DNA of 56,210 nucleotides from Deltaproteobacteria bacterium (GTDB lineage: Bacteria; Desulfobacterota; WTBG01; CAIYCZ01; CAIRTM01): assembly GCA_016875025.1 (NCBI GenBank), contig VGSH01000003.1:1-56210 (forward strand), given 5' to 3'. The translations under genes and the position numbers were made by a program. The notes below the pieces were generated by a model. The model saw nothing but the letters and a program-made list of their open reading frames with translations, was not told where the DNA came from and did no database searches. Below are positions 24,412-33,147 of the stretch, one piece after another (the stretch's first letter is position 1; each line of letters starts with the position of its first letter).

Positions 24412-24729
24412 ATGGAACTGGTTGTGATGGCCGATGAACATTCCGCAACGGCGTTCCGGCTTGCCGGGGTCAGGCGGGTCTATGACGGCGGCGCCGGCGA
24501 GGAGCAGCTGCACAGCCTGCTTGCCGATGACAAGGTCGGCATGCTGATTGTAACCGAGCGCGTTGCCGATACGCATCGCCGCATGATTGATGATCACAAG
24601 GCGTCAAAACGCATTACACCGATCGTGGTCGAGGTTCCGGATGTGAACGGGCCTGTAGAGCGCGAGATTGATCCGATCCGCGAGCTTATCCGGCGCGCGA
24701 TAGGGGCGGATGTGACCGCCAAGGCATAA
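24412..24729 (+). CDS. atpF: V-type ATPase subunit F (central stalk)
   Basis: A 105-residue alpha/beta protein starting MELVVMADEHSATAFRLAGV, with VGMLIVTERVADTHRRMID and ITPIVVEVPD, the standard subunit F layout. It binds subunit D in the rotating shaft. The ATG at 24412 with GGAG about nine bases upstream is preferred over an earlier in-frame start that would fall in a GC hairpin (about 24372-24393). The position between C and A matches ntpG in Enterococcus hirae. Confidence 0.9.
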   Translation: MELVVMADEHSATAFRLAGVRRVYDGGAGEEQLHSLLADDKVGMLIVTERVADTHRRMIDDHKASKRITPIVVEVPDVNGPVEREIDPIRELIRRAIGADVTAKA

Positions 24730-24830
24730 CACGTCTGTGTATGGAAGGTTTACGGGCGCCGCGGGTTATCTGCACTGCAGATCCGGCCGGTGCGTCCGGG
24801 AAATGAATTTTTAACAGGGAGGGTCCCAAT

Positions 24831-26597
24831 TTGCCCGAATTCAAAGATGGAACTATTAAAAGCATAGCCGGTCCGCTTGTGATCGCCAAGGGATTGGCGG
24901 GCTGTCGGATGTATGAGGTTGTCCGGGTCGGCGAAGAGAGCCTCATGGGTGAAACCATTCGGCTGGACGGCGAAGAGGCCTATATTCAGGTTTATGAAGA
25001 CACCTCCGGCCTGAAACCGGGAGCGCCCGTGATGCGCACCGGCGAGCCCCTCTCTGTTGAGCTGGGCCCCGGCATCATGAAGAATTTCTACGACGGCATT
25101 CAGCGGCCCCTGCTCGATATAAAGAAACAGGCCGGTGACTATATCACGCGCGGCATCGTGGCCCCGGGTCTTGACCCGCAGAGGAAATGGGATTTTACCC
25201 CGGTGGCCGCAGTCGGCGCGCAGCTTGAAGAAGGTGACGTGCTCGGTACGGTTCCTGAAACACAGGTTATCACGCACAAAATCATGGTGCCGCCGGGTAT
25301 GCGCGGCAAACTGCTTGAAATCAAGCCGGGAGCATTTACGGTTGATGAAACCGTGGCCGTGCTTGAGCATGACGGCAAGCGTATAAATATGACCATGAAA
25401 CAGAAATGGCCGGTGCGCATCAATCGCCCCAATAAGCGCAAGCTTGATCCCAGTGTGCCGCTTCTGACAGGTCAGCGCATCTATGACACGTTTTTCCCCA
25501 TGGCCAAGGGCGGTACGGCTGCCCTTCCCGGAGGGTTCGGAACCGGCAAAACCGTCAGCCAGCACCAGGTTGCCCGCTGGGCCGATGCCCAGGTCGTGGT
25601 GTACGTGGGCTGCGGTGAGCGCGGCAATGAGATGACCGAAGTGCTCGAGACGTTTCCGGAAATCGATGATCCCAAGACCGGCTATAAGCTGATGGAGCGC
25701 TCGACCCTGATCGCCAACACGTCCAACATGCCGGTTGCGGCCCGCGAGGCCTCGATCTACACGGGCGTGACCATTGCCGAATATTACCGCGACATGGGCT
25801 ACGATGTGGCCATTATGGCCGATTCGACCTCGCGCTGGGCCGAGGCCCTGCGCGAAATCTCGGGCCGTCTTGAGGAAATGCCCGGTGAAGAGGGCTACCC
25901 GGCCTACCTGGCAACGCGTATCGCGAGCTTCTACGAGCGCGCAGGCCGCGTCGTAACCCTGGGCAGCGATGAGCGCTTCGGTTCGGTTTCGATTATCGGC
26001 GCGGTGTCGCCTCCGGGCGGTGATCTCTCAGAGCCGGTTGCGCAGAACACGCTGCGCGTGGTGAGCGCGTTCTGGGCGCTTGACTCGACCCTGGCTGACC
26101 GCCGGCACTTTCCGGCCATCAACTGGCTCCGGAGCTATTCGCTGTACCTTGATTTTACCAGGGCCTGGTATGATGAGAACGCAACCGCGGCGTTTCGGCA
26201 GTTTCGCACCCGAACCATGATCATTTTGCAGGAGGAGTCCGAGCTGTCTGAAATCGTGCAGCTGATCGGTCCGGATGCGCTGCCTGAGCGCGAGCGTCTC
26301 ACTCTTGAAATCGCCCGCATGGTGCGCGAGGACTACCTGCAGCAGCACGCGTTTCACAAGGAGGACACATTCTGCCCTCTTGAAAAACAGCTCAAAATGC
26401 TCGCGACCATCATGACCTTTGAGGAGCTGGCGCTGCGCGCCCTGGAAAAGGGCGCAGGCATTGAAGCCATCAGCAAGCTGCCTGTCCGGGATGAAATTTC
26501 GCGCATGAAGTACATTACCAATGCATCCTTTAAAGAAGAACATGCAGCGCTCGAGACACGGATGCAGGAACAATTCAAAGCACTGGGAGATGCGTAA
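24831..26597 (+). CDS. atpA: V-type ATPase catalytic subunit A
   Basis: A 588-residue catalytic subunit. The P-loop is GGFGTGKT near residue 235, a small variation on the common GPFGSGKT. Other family marks are [40 protein letters not shown] (Walker B region), and [11 protein letters not shown]. It hydrolyses or makes ATP at the A-B interface. The start is a TTG (24831), supported by GGGAGGG seven bases upstream and by N-terminal family similarity; no ATG fits better. The stop overlaps the start of atpB by one base. Confidence 0.96.
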   Translation: MPEFKDGTIKSIAGPLVIAKGLAGCRMYEVVRVGEESLMGETIRLDGEEAYIQVYEDTSGLKPGAPVMRTGEPLSVELGPGIMKNFYDGIQRPLLDIKKQAGDYITRGIVAPGLDPQRKWDFTPVAAVGAQLEEGDVLGTVPETQVITHKIMVPPGMRGKLLEIKPGAFTVDETVAVLEHDGKRINMTMKQKWPVRINRPNKRKLDPSVPLLTGQRIYDTFFPMAKGGTAALPGGFGTGKTVSQHQVARWADAQVVVYVGCGERGNEMTEVLETFPEIDDPKTGYKLMERSTLIANTSNMPVAAREASIYTGVTIAEYYRDMGYDVAIMADSTSRWAEALREISGRLEEMPGEEGYPAYLATRIASFYERAGRVVTLGSDERFGSVSIIGAVSPPGGDLSEPVAQNTLRVVSAFWALDSTLADRRHFPAINWLRSYSLYLDFTRAWYDENATAAFRQFRTRTMIILQEESELSEIVQLIGPDALPERERLTLEIARMVREDYLQQHAFHKEDTFCPLEKQLKMLATIMTFEELALRALEKGAGIEAISKLPVRDEISRMKYITNASFKEEHAALETRMQEQFKALGDA

Positions 26598-27991
26598 TGA
26601 ATGCCGATATCAAGACCAGGGAGTACAGAACAGTTAAGGAAGTAGCCGGCCCTCTGATGGTCATTGAAGGGGTGGAAGGCGTAGCCTACGGTGAGGTCGT
26701 CCGCATTCGTACCGGTTCCGGCGAGGAGCGCACCGGCCAGGTGCTCGAGTCCCGCGAGGGGCTTTCGATTGTACAGGTTTTCGAAGGCACGGCCGGTATC
26801 GACACACGGGACACCACCGTGCGTTTTACCGGCGATACCATGAAACTGGCGGTTTCAAAGGACATGGTCGGCCGCTTTTTCGACGGCCTGGGACGTCCGA
26901 TCGACGACGGCCCCGAAATTATTTCCGATGTGCGCCTTGACATCAACGGCGCTTCGATCAACCCGGCTGCGCGCGCGTTTCCGGATGAATTCATCCAGAC
27001 CGGCATTTCCACCATCGACGGCATGAATACGCTGGTTCGCGGCCAGAAGCTGCCTATTTTCTCCGGGGCCGGCATGACGCACAACGAGCTTGCCGCGCAG
27101 ATCGCCCGCCAGGCCAAGGTGCTCAGCTCGACCGAGCCGTTTTCGGTCGTGTTTGCGGCCATGGGCATCACCAGTGAAGAGGCCAACTTCTTCATGCGCG
27201 ATTTTGAGCGCACCGGCGCCATGGAGCAGATCGTGGCCTTTATCAACCTGGCCGATGATCCGGCCATTGAGCGCATCATCACCCCGCGCATGGCCCTGAC
27301 AACGGCTGAATATCTTGCATTTGAGTGCGACATGCACGTGCTGGTCATTTTGACCGACATGACCAATTACTGCGAGGCCCTGCGGGAAATCGCCGCAGCG
27401 CGCGAAGAGGTTCCGGGACGGCGCGGATATCCCGGTTACATGTATACTGATCTGGCCTCGAGCTATGAACGGGCGGGGCGTATTCGCGGGCGCAAGGGCT
27501 CGATTACGCAGATGCCGATTCTGTCAATGCCCGATGACGACATCACGCACCCGATTCCCGACCTGACCGGCTACATCACCGAAGGGCAGTTCGTGCTCTC
27601 GCGCGACCTGCACCGCCGCGGCATTTACCCGCCGGTTGACGTGCTGCCCAGCCTTTCGCGCCTCATGAACCAGGGTATCGGTCCGAAGCGCACCCGCGAG
27701 GACCATTCCGGCGTGTCGGACCAGTGCTACGCGGCTTACGCAGAAGGCCGCGACGTGCGCAACCTGGTGGCGGTCGTAGGCGAAGAGGCCCTGACCGAGC
27801 GCGACCGGCGGTTCCTGAAATTTGCCGATGCCTTTGAAAAGGAATTCGTCATCCAGGGTCGCGATGAAAACCGCTCGATCGAGGAAACGCTCGATCTTGG
27901 CTGGCGCCTGCTCACGATCCTGTCCGAAGGCGAGCTCAAGCGCATCGACGCCGAGCATATTAAAAAATACCATCCCAATTACAAGAAGTAG
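26597..27991 (+). CDS. atpB: V-type ATPase regulatory subunit B
   Basis: A 464-residue non-catalytic subunit. It starts [20 protein letters not shown], lacks a P-loop as expected ([20 protein letters not shown]), and has [20 protein letters not shown] and [12 protein letters not shown], both typical for B subunits. It alternates with A in the hexameric head. Its ATG overlaps the atpA stop codon (TAATG), implying coupled translation, which fits the 1:1 ratio of A and B. Confidence 0.96.
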   Translation: MNADIKTREYRTVKEVAGPLMVIEGVEGVAYGEVVRIRTGSGEERTGQVLESREGLSIVQVFEGTAGIDTRDTTVRFTGDTMKLAVSKDMVGRFFDGLGRPIDDGPEIISDVRLDINGASINPAARAFPDEFIQTGISTIDGMNTLVRGQKLPIFSGAGMTHNELAAQIARQAKVLSSTEPFSVVFAAMGITSEEANFFMRDFERTGAMEQIVAFINLADDPAIERIITPRMALTTAEYLAFECDMHVLVILTDMTNYCEALREIAAAREEVPGRRGYPGYMYTDLASSYERAGRIRGRKGSITQMPILSMPDDDITHPIPDLTGYITEGQFVLSRDLHRRGIYPPVDVLPSLSRLMNQGIGPKRTREDHSGVSDQCYAAYAEGRDVRNLVAVVGEEALTERDRRFLKFADAFEKEFVIQGRDENRSIEETLDLGWRLLTILSEGELKRIDAEHIKKYHPNYKK

Positions 27992-28011
27992 CCTTGCGGG
28001 GAGCATGAACC

Positions 28012-28668
28012 ATGGCTGATATTATTGAGGGAACCAAACCGACCCGCATGGAGCTGCTGCAGCTGCGCAAGCGCGCGGTGCTGGCCGAGCGCGGGCACCG
28101 GCTCCTCAAGGAAAAGCGCGACGCACTGATATCAGAGTTTTTGAGTATTGCCGGCAATGTGCGCGCCATTCGCGAGGCTGCCCAGCAGCAGCTCGCCGCG
28201 GCTTACGCTGACATGCTGCAGGCTCAGGCCGTTATGGGGGTCGGGGTTGTGCGCGAAGTTTCCTGGAACACCGGCCAGGACCTGCAGGTGCGCATGAAAT
28301 CCCGCAACATCATGGGCGTGACCGTGCCGATCATTGAATCCGACAAGGCCGAGCGCAGCCTGATCCGCCGCGGCTACGGCTTTGCCGGCACAAGCGCCAA
28401 GCTGGACGAGGCCGCGAAGAAAATGGAGCAGGCCATCGAGGCTATTGTCCGCCTGGCCGAGGTTGAGGAAACCGTGCGCCGGCTTGCGCTCGAGGTTGAA
28501 AAAACCAAGCGGCGCGTGAACGCGCTTGAATACATTGTTGTTCCGCGGCTGCGGGCCACGGTCAAATATATCCGCATGCGCCTTGATGAAATCGAGCGTG
28601 AAAGCTTTACGCGCCTGAAAAAAATAAAAGCCGTGCTGGATAGCCGCGAGAAGCAGGCCGGGGCATGA
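28012..28668 (+). CDS. atpD: V-type ATPase subunit D (rotor shaft)
   Basis: A 218-residue protein with long N- and C-terminal helices that form the central shaft: GTKPTRMELLQLRKRAVLAE at the start and RRVNALEYIVVPRLRATVKY IRMRLDEIERES near the end, both diagnostic. It turns inside the A3B3 head and contacts F and C. Spacing to atpB is 20 bases. Its stop codon overlaps the ATG of a further small gene (ATGA), so the operon continues. Confidence 0.95.
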   Translation: MADIIEGTKPTRMELLQLRKRAVLAERGHRLLKEKRDALISEFLSIAGNVRAIREAAQQQLAAAYADMLQAQAVMGVGVVREVSWNTGQDLQVRMKSRNIMGVTVPIIESDKAERSLIRRGYGFAGTSAKLDEAAKKMEQAIEAIVRLAEVEETVRRLALEVEKTKRRVNALEYIVVPRLRATVKYIRMRLDEIERESFTRLKKIKAVLDSREKQAGA

Positions 28669-28832
28669 CCGGCGGGCTGCTGTATGAGCATCACCGGGAG
28701 CGCAGCCGTCGCGAGGAAAAGCGCCGGTTTGCCCTGTTCCTGGCGGCTCAGTTCCTGCACTACGGTGCGCTGCTGTTGCTGCTGCTGGGGGGGCTTTTTT
28801 TCATAGTGCTGGGCGTGCGGGTGCTGCTCTGA
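28665..28832 (+). CDS. 55-residue membrane protein translationally coupled to atpD
   Basis: A short gene whose ATG overlaps the atpD stop by four bases (ATGA). The product begins MTGGLLYEHHRERSRREEKR, a strongly basic cytoplasmic head, followed by FALFLAAQFLHYGA and LLLLLLGGLFFIVLGVRVLL, which form one or two membrane-spanning helices. It ends at a TGA at 28830-28832. It holds the place occupied by the tiny ntpH in the Enterococcus hirae operon, but I see no basis to call it a homologue. It may be an accessory or assembly peptide of the V-type ATPase. Coding status rests on the overlap, the charged-head/hydrophobic-tail pattern and the good codon use. Confidence 0.65.
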   Translation: MTGGLLYEHHRERSRREEKRRFALFLAAQFLHYGALLLLLLGGLFFIVLGVRVLL

Positions 28833-28908
28833 GCGCCGCAGCATGATCTGTACCGTCCGTCTTCTGGTAGTGTGTGCTATACTATAATCAGGAAGGAGGG
28901 CTGCCATC

Positions 28909-29355
28909 ATGTCAATGCCGATATCCCATATTATGCTGACAAAAGTGGTGATGTGCGAGGAGGTTACTTCGCTCCGGAAGACCGCCGAGCTGCTTCGTGC
29001 TGAACATGTCGGCTCAGTGCTGGTGGCCCATGGCGAGGAGATTGCCGGAATTATCACGGTCAATGATGTGCTGGCAGCGCTGCTGGCGGGCCGCGACCCT
29101 GACACAACCTGCGCCAGAGATATCATGTCCCGTCCGGTTCAGAGCATTGCCCAGGATATGAGCATTGAGGATGCGCTGCGCGCATTTGAACGCACCGGCT
29201 GCGCACGGCTGGTGGTCATGAGCGGCAGCAGAGTCGCAGGCATGCTGAAAAAATCGGTTGCCGAGCGTTTCAAGGGTCTGACGGGCCTGTATACGTTCAC
29301 GCCCGCGTCCCGGTCCCTGCCGTTTCGCCGCGGCAGCGGCAGTACGGCCACGTGA
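28909..29355 (+). CDS. Two-CBS-domain protein
   Basis: A 148-residue protein made of a CBS pair: the first covers about 5-60 (SLRKTAELLRAEHVGSVLVA, EIAGIITVNDVLAALLAG), the second about 70-130 (CARDIMSRPVQSIAQDMSIE, ALRAFERTGCARLVVMSGSR). CBS pairs bind adenine nucleotides and sense energy charge or regulate partners. No catalytic domain is attached. A GGAGG ribosome-binding site (AGGAAGGAGGG) precedes the ATG. Its place right after the ATPase operon makes a sensing role for adenylate conceivable, but nothing shows a direct link. The last 20 residues are basic and not part of the fold. Confidence 0.88.
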   Translation: MSMPISHIMLTKVVMCEEVTSLRKTAELLRAEHVGSVLVAHGEEIAGIITVNDVLAALLAGRDPDTTCARDIMSRPVQSIAQDMSIEDALRAFERTGCARLVVMSGSRVAGMLKKSVAERFKGLTGLYTFTPASRSLPFRRGSGSTAT

Positions 29356-29407
29356 CATCCGTTCGCCGCATTTTTAAGCTGCGCAACGGGATATTCTTGA
29401 CAGCCGG

Positions 29408-29451
29408 GAATGCCGTGCATAGTTTATAGGTATGCGGCATTCTTTTTTTTT
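29408..29451 (+). terminator. Rho-independent terminator after the CBS gene
   Basis: GAATGCCG (29408-29415) pairs with CGGCATTC (29435-29442), with further partial pairing inside, followed by a run of nine T. It closes the ATPase/CBS transcription unit before map. Confidence 0.85.
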
Positions 29452-29504
29452 GATATGAAGCTCTGCATGCTGAACCGGCTGCGATGTGCTCAAGGGTTGC
29501 TTCT

Positions 29505-30263
29505 GTGATTGTTCTGAAAAGTGATGCTGAACTGAATAAGCTCTATGCCGCCAACCAGATCGTGGCCCGGACCCTGCGGCTGCTGAGCGAAAAAATCGAG
29601 CCCGGTATGACGACCGCCGCGCTTGACGCTCTGGCCGAGCAGACCATACGCGCCGAAGGAGCTGAGCCGGCCTTCAAGGGCTATCACGGTTTTCCGTCAG
29701 CCCTGTGCATTTCGATCAATGAGCAGGTCGTGCACGGCATACCCGGAAAGCGGCGTATCAAAAACGGTGACGTGGTCAGCCTCGATGTCGGCGTGCTGCT
29801 GGATGGATTTTACGGCGATGCGGCCCTGACGGTTCCGGTCGGCGACATTGCGCCTGCGGCCCGCAAGCTGCTGCGCGTCACCGAGGAGTCGCTGTATAAG
29901 GGGATTGAAAAAGCCGTGCCCGGCGGGCGGCTTGCGGATATTTCCGCGGCCGTGCAGCAACATGTAGAGGATCACGGGTTCAGCGTAGTGCGCGATTTTG
30001 TGGGCCACGGCATCGGCCGCAGCCTGCATGAGGATCCGCAGATACCCAATTTTTATTCCCCGGCCGCGTTCAACCCGCGTTTGAAGGCCGGTATGGTATT
30101 GGCGCTGGAGCCGATGGTGAACCAGGGCACGCACAAGGTACGCGTGCTGCATGACGGCTGGACCGCGGTCACGCAGGACGGCAAACTCTCAGCCCATTAT
30201 GAGCATACCGTTGCCGTCACCGCAGAGGGCCCCTGGATTCTCAGCCGTCTTGACGGAAGGTGA
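29505..30263 (+). CDS. map: Methionine aminopeptidase, type I
   Basis: A roughly 252-residue enzyme that removes the initiator Met from new proteins. Metal ligands are visible: two Asp in SLDVGVLLDGFYGDAALTV, His in DFVGHGIGRSLHEDP, Glu in VLALEPMVNQG, and Glu in SAHYEHTVAVT. The catalytic His is in KGYHGFPSALCISINEQVVH. The GTG at 29505 (VIVLKSDAEL) has AAGGG eight bases upstream and is preferred over the ATG at 29484, which has no ribosome-binding site. It is followed by def, so the two enzymes of N-terminal maturation form one unit. Confidence 0.95.
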   Translation: MIVLKSDAELNKLYAANQIVARTLRLLSEKIEPGMTTAALDALAEQTIRAEGAEPAFKGYHGFPSALCISINEQVVHGIPGKRRIKNGDVVSLDVGVLLDGFYGDAALTVPVGDIAPAARKLLRVTEESLYKGIEKAVPGGRLADISAAVQQHVEDHGFSVVRDFVGHGIGRSLHEDPQIPNFYSPAAFNPRLKAGMVLALEPMVNQGTHKVRVLHDGWTAVTQDGKLSAHYEHTVAVTAEGPWILSRLDGR

Positions 30264-30296
30264 GAGGCCCGGATGGCGGTATGCACAGGAGCAGCT

Positions 30297-30785
30297 ATGG
30301 CAAAGCTTGAAGTTCTTCGCTACCCCAACTCAGTGCTTCGCAAAAAATGCGAACCGATTGAGACTATTGATGATGCGGTTGTGCAGCTTGCGCGCGACAT
30401 GCTGGAGACCATGTACGAAGATAAAGGCGTCGGTCTGGCCGCGCCCCAGGTCGGTGTAAGCCGCCGGTTGATCGTGCTTGATGTTGGCGACGGCCCGCTG
30501 GCGCTGATCAATCCTGAAATCACTTCTGCCGAAGGCACCGACACCATGGAAGAGGGCTGTTTGTGCCTGCCCGGTATCAATGTCGAGGTCGAGCGCAGCG
30601 CCCGCGTGCGTGTTGTCGGCCTTGACACCTCCGGCAAACCGCTCGACATCGACGCCGACGACCTGCTTGCCCGGGCCCTGCAGCATGAGATCGACCACTT
30701 GTCCGGCACGCTGATTATCGACAAGGTCTCAAAGCTCAAGCGCGACCTGCTGATCAAAAAATACAAAAAAAATCAGCAGCCCTAG
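30297..30785 (+). CDS. def: Peptide deformylase
   Basis: A 162-residue metalloenzyme that removes the formyl group from initiator Met, acting just before the aminopeptidase encoded upstream. All three motifs are present: GVGLAAPQVG near residue 44, EGCLCLPG near 88 (usual form EGCLS, here Cys instead of Ser), and QHEIDHLSG near 130 with the two metal-binding His and catalytic Glu. The start is the ATG at 30297 with AGGAG eight bases before it. The stop codon is overlapped by the end of a palindromic element. Confidence 0.95.
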   Translation: MAKLEVLRYPNSVLRKKCEPIETIDDAVVQLARDMLETMYEDKGVGLAAPQVGVSRRLIVLDVGDGPLALINPEITSAEGTDTMEEGCLCLPGINVEVERSARVRVVGLDTSGKPLDIDADDLLARALQHEIDHLSGTLIIDKVSKLKRDLLIKKYKKNQQP

Positions 30786-30952
30786 AGCATTTTCTAAATA
30801 GTGTAGCCTGAGATAGAACACCGTTCGTTCGCCCTGAGCCTGTCGAAGGGTTGAACGGACAGCTGACGCTGACCCCCCGTTCATGGTTCGACAAGCTCAC
30901 CACGAACGGCTTTGCTCTTTTAAAGGACTACAGTAAAAAGAAAAATGCTCTA
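30783..30952. repeat. Palindromic element with terminal inverted repeats
   Basis: About 170 bases bounded by TAGAGCATTTTCT (30783-30795) and its near complement AGAAAAATGCTCTA (30939-30952). Inside lies a second, about 95-base palindrome (30820-30912) with CGTTCG, CTGAGCCTGTCGAAG and the complementary TTCGACAAGCTCACCACGAA. Sequences like the inner part are dispersed in many bacterial genomes. No coding sequence is present; the left end overlaps the def stop codon. Confidence 0.8.
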
Positions 30953-30994
30953 AAGTTTCCGCCCTGCCCACCTTGCTTTTTTTATCTCCAGTAG

Positions 30995-31020
30995 GGCGGA
31001 CTAAGCGCAGCATGTCCGCC
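30995..31020. repeat. REP-like hairpin
   Basis: GGCGGAC (30995-31001) pairs with GTCCGCC (31014-31020) around a short loop AAGCGCAGCAT. The pattern matches the repetitive extragenic palindromes common in many bacteria. Only one full copy is seen in this window. Confidence 0.55.
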
Positions 31021-31271
31021 AACCCAGTTCAACCCTGCCTGCCCTCTGCGGCTCCTCTTTTGATTCCGCTTCTCGCGGAATGAATGTTAAATACAGCACA
31101 GATTGTTTTTGAAAAGCCTTTGTTTGCAAAACGGGGGCTTTTGTTATATAACAAGCGTAACATTTTAAATTTGTATATGTGTTTAAATAGCCGCACAGCA
31201 CAATATAGTGTGGTTCTATCATGACCTGTGCCACAATATATCTTTAATGCTTCAATCACTGAAAAAAGTTC

Positions 31272-31300
31272 TTGACAAATAAATTTAAATGCTATAGCAT
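31272..31300 (+). promoter_or_regulatory. Likely sigma-70 promoter of the hsd operon
   Basis: TTGACA at 31272-31277. The best -10 candidates are TAGCAT at 31295-31300 (spacer 17, four of six matches) or TATAGC at 31293-31298 (spacer 15). The palindromic ATGCTATAGCAT (31289-31300) overlaps the -10 and could be an operator for the helix-turn-helix of HsdM itself. Confidence 0.6.
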
Positions 31301-31324
31301 ACCTGACATATGGAGGAACTAAGC

Positions 31325-33145
31325 ATGCTCGATATACGCGATATAAGCACGGTTGTGAAGGAATTGAGAAGCAGGCTGAATTTAAGTCAGGAGGAACTGG
31401 CAGCAAAGCTCGGGGTTTCGTTTGCCACGGTCAACCGCTGGGAAAACGAGCGGATCGTGCCGCGCGGCAAGGCCCGCGCCGCGATTCAGAAGCTGATTGA
31501 AGAGAGCGGCCTTGATGAGAGCGATTCCGGTGAGGCTGACACCTCCGCGAGTCCGATCAAAAAGCGAAGGCGCTCAAAATCAAAGGACGACGTGTTGAGC
31601 AACAGATCAATGGAGCAGATGCTGTGGAGTGCGGCCTGCTCTATTCGCGGTGAAAAGGACGCGCCCAAGTTCAAGGACTATATCCTGCCGCTTGTTTTTA
31701 TCAAGCGGCTTTCAGACGTGTTCGAGGATGAAGTGCAGCGACTTTCTGAAACCTACGGCGATACGGATACGGCCTTGTCCATAATTGAGGCTGATCACGG
31801 GCTGGTGCGTTTTTTTATTCCGCCTGAGGCGCGTTGGCCGGTTGTGAGCAGGCGCGAGCAGTTTAACTGGCCTGATGACCGCAAGCCGAAGACCTTGGGT
31901 GAGCAGCTGACCATCACGGTTCGCTCTATCGTGAAACAAAACCCGAGCCTGAGCGGCGTGATCGACACGGTTGATTACAATGAAACCCGCAACGGCGAGC
32001 GCGAGATCAGCGACACGGCCCTCTCCGGTGTGATTGAAACGCTGACTGATCCGCGCTACCGCCTCGGCCTCTATGATGTCGAGCCTGACTTTCTCGGCCG
32101 GGCCTATGAATACCTGCTGCGCAAATTTGCCGAAGGCCAGGGCCAGAGCGCGGGTGAGTTTTTTACTCCCACCGAGGTCGGCTGGCTTATGGGCTATATT
32201 GTGCGGCCGAGTCAGGGTGAAGAGGTCTATGATTTTGCCTGCGGCTCGGCCGGGTTGCTTATTAAGTGCGAGCTTGCCCTGCAGGAGCGCGAGCTGAAAG
32301 TGAAGCGCCCGCTCAAACTCTACGGTCAGGAGCTGACCGGCTCCAGCTACGCCATCGCCCGCATGAACATGGTTATTCACGACATGGAAGGCGAAATCGT
32401 GCGCGGCAATTCCATGACCAATCCCAAGTTCAGGGAGTCGGATTCGGGCCTCAGAAAATTCGACATCGTTGTCGCCAATCCCATGTGGAACCAGCCCTTT
32501 GATACGGCCGTGTATGACAACGACCCCTACGATCGTTTCGAACCCCGGGGCGGCATCACCACCGGCAAGGCCGACTGGGCCTGGATGCAGCACACCGCCG
32601 CCTCGCTCAAAGATCACGGACGCGCTGCCGTGGTTATCGATACCGGCGCGGTCACACGCGGCAGCGGGAGTAAAAGCGAAGACCGCGAAAAGAAAATCCG
32701 CAAGTGGTTTGTTGATAATGATCTCGTTGAAGGCGTGATCCTGCTGCCGGACAACCTGTTTTACAACACCACCGCAGCCGGAATCATCATTGTATTTAAC
32801 AAGCACAAGCCCCCTGTTCGCAAAGGCAAAATCGTGCTGGTGAACGCAAGCCAGGAATGCAAGAAAGGCAGGCCGAAAAACTACATCCCTGATGAAAGCA
32901 TCCACCGGATCGCCGATGCTTTTATTCAGGCTAAGGATATAGAGCGGTTTGTGAAGGTCATTACAAACGAAAAAGCAGCGGAGGAGGATTATAACCTCTC
33001 GCCGTCAAGGTATGTAGATACAGCGGCCAAGGAGATATATAGACACATCCCGGAAATATTGCTGGAATTGAAGCAGGTCGAACAGCAGGCACAGTCGATA
33101 GACACAGAACTGGACGCTATCTTCAAAAAATTGAAACTGGAGTAG
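31325..33145 (+). CDS. hsdM: Type I restriction-modification methyltransferase HsdM with N-terminal HTH
   Basis: A 606-residue protein from the ATG at 31325 (the ATG at 31310 overlaps the GGAGGA ribosome-binding site). Residues about 8-60 form an XRE-type helix-turn-helix (LNLSQEELAAKLGVSFATVN RWENERIVPRG). A Lys/Arg linker leads to the HsdM N-terminal helical domain (MEQMLWSAACSIRG) and the N6-adenine methyltransferase domain with SAM motif VYDFACGSAGLLI near 302 and catalytic NPMW near 383 (usual form NPPF/Y/W). HsdM with HsdS methylates host DNA; with HsdR the complex cuts unmodified DNA. The HTH fusion could let the protein repress its own promoter. Confidence 0.94.
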   Translation: MLDIRDISTVVKELRSRLNLSQEELAAKLGVSFATVNRWENERIVPRGKARAAIQKLIEESGLDESDSGEADTSASPIKKRRRSKSKDDVLSNRSMEQMLWSAACSIRGEKDAPKFKDYILPLVFIKRLSDVFEDEVQRLSETYGDTDTALSIIEADHGLVRFFIPPEARWPVVSRREQFNWPDDRKPKTLGEQLTITVRSIVKQNPSLSGVIDTVDYNETRNGEREISDTALSGVIETLTDPRYRLGLYDVEPDFLGRAYEYLLRKFAEGQGQSAGEFFTPTEVGWLMGYIVRPSQGEEVYDFACGSAGLLIKCELALQERELKVKRPLKLYGQELTGSSYAIARMNMVIHDMEGEIVRGNSMTNPKFRESDSGLRKFDIVVANPMWNQPFDTAVYDNDPYDRFEPRGGITTGKADWAWMQHTAASLKDHGRAAVVIDTGAVTRGSGSKSEDREKKIRKWFVDNDLVEGVILLPDNLFYNTTAAGIIIVFNKHKPPVRKGKIVLVNASQECKKGRPKNYIPDESIHRIADAFIQAKDIERFVKVITNEKAAEEDYNLSPSRYVDTAAKEIYRHIPEILLELKQVEQQAQSIDTELDAIFKKLKLE

Positions 33146-33147
33146 AT

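Larger units (their letters stand above)
30786..31324. other. Repeat-rich spacer between def and the restriction-modification locus
   Basis: About 540 bases without a gene. From left to right: the inverted-repeat element to 30952, a REP-like hairpin at 30995-31020, a small hairpin at 31064-31080 (TTCCGC/GCGGAA), an AT-rich stretch, and the hsdM promoter at 31272-31300. The clustering of mobile-type repeats marks the left edge of the accessory region. Confidence 0.6.

Noticed and set aside
29397-29425. Promoter for map with TTGACA at 29397
   Set aside because: The -10 region matches poorly (TAGTTT) and the terminator hairpin overlaps it, so transcription from here would stop before map.
31712-32905. 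Open frame of 397 codons opposite hsdM
   Set aside because: Antisense to conserved HsdM motifs; no recognisable domain.
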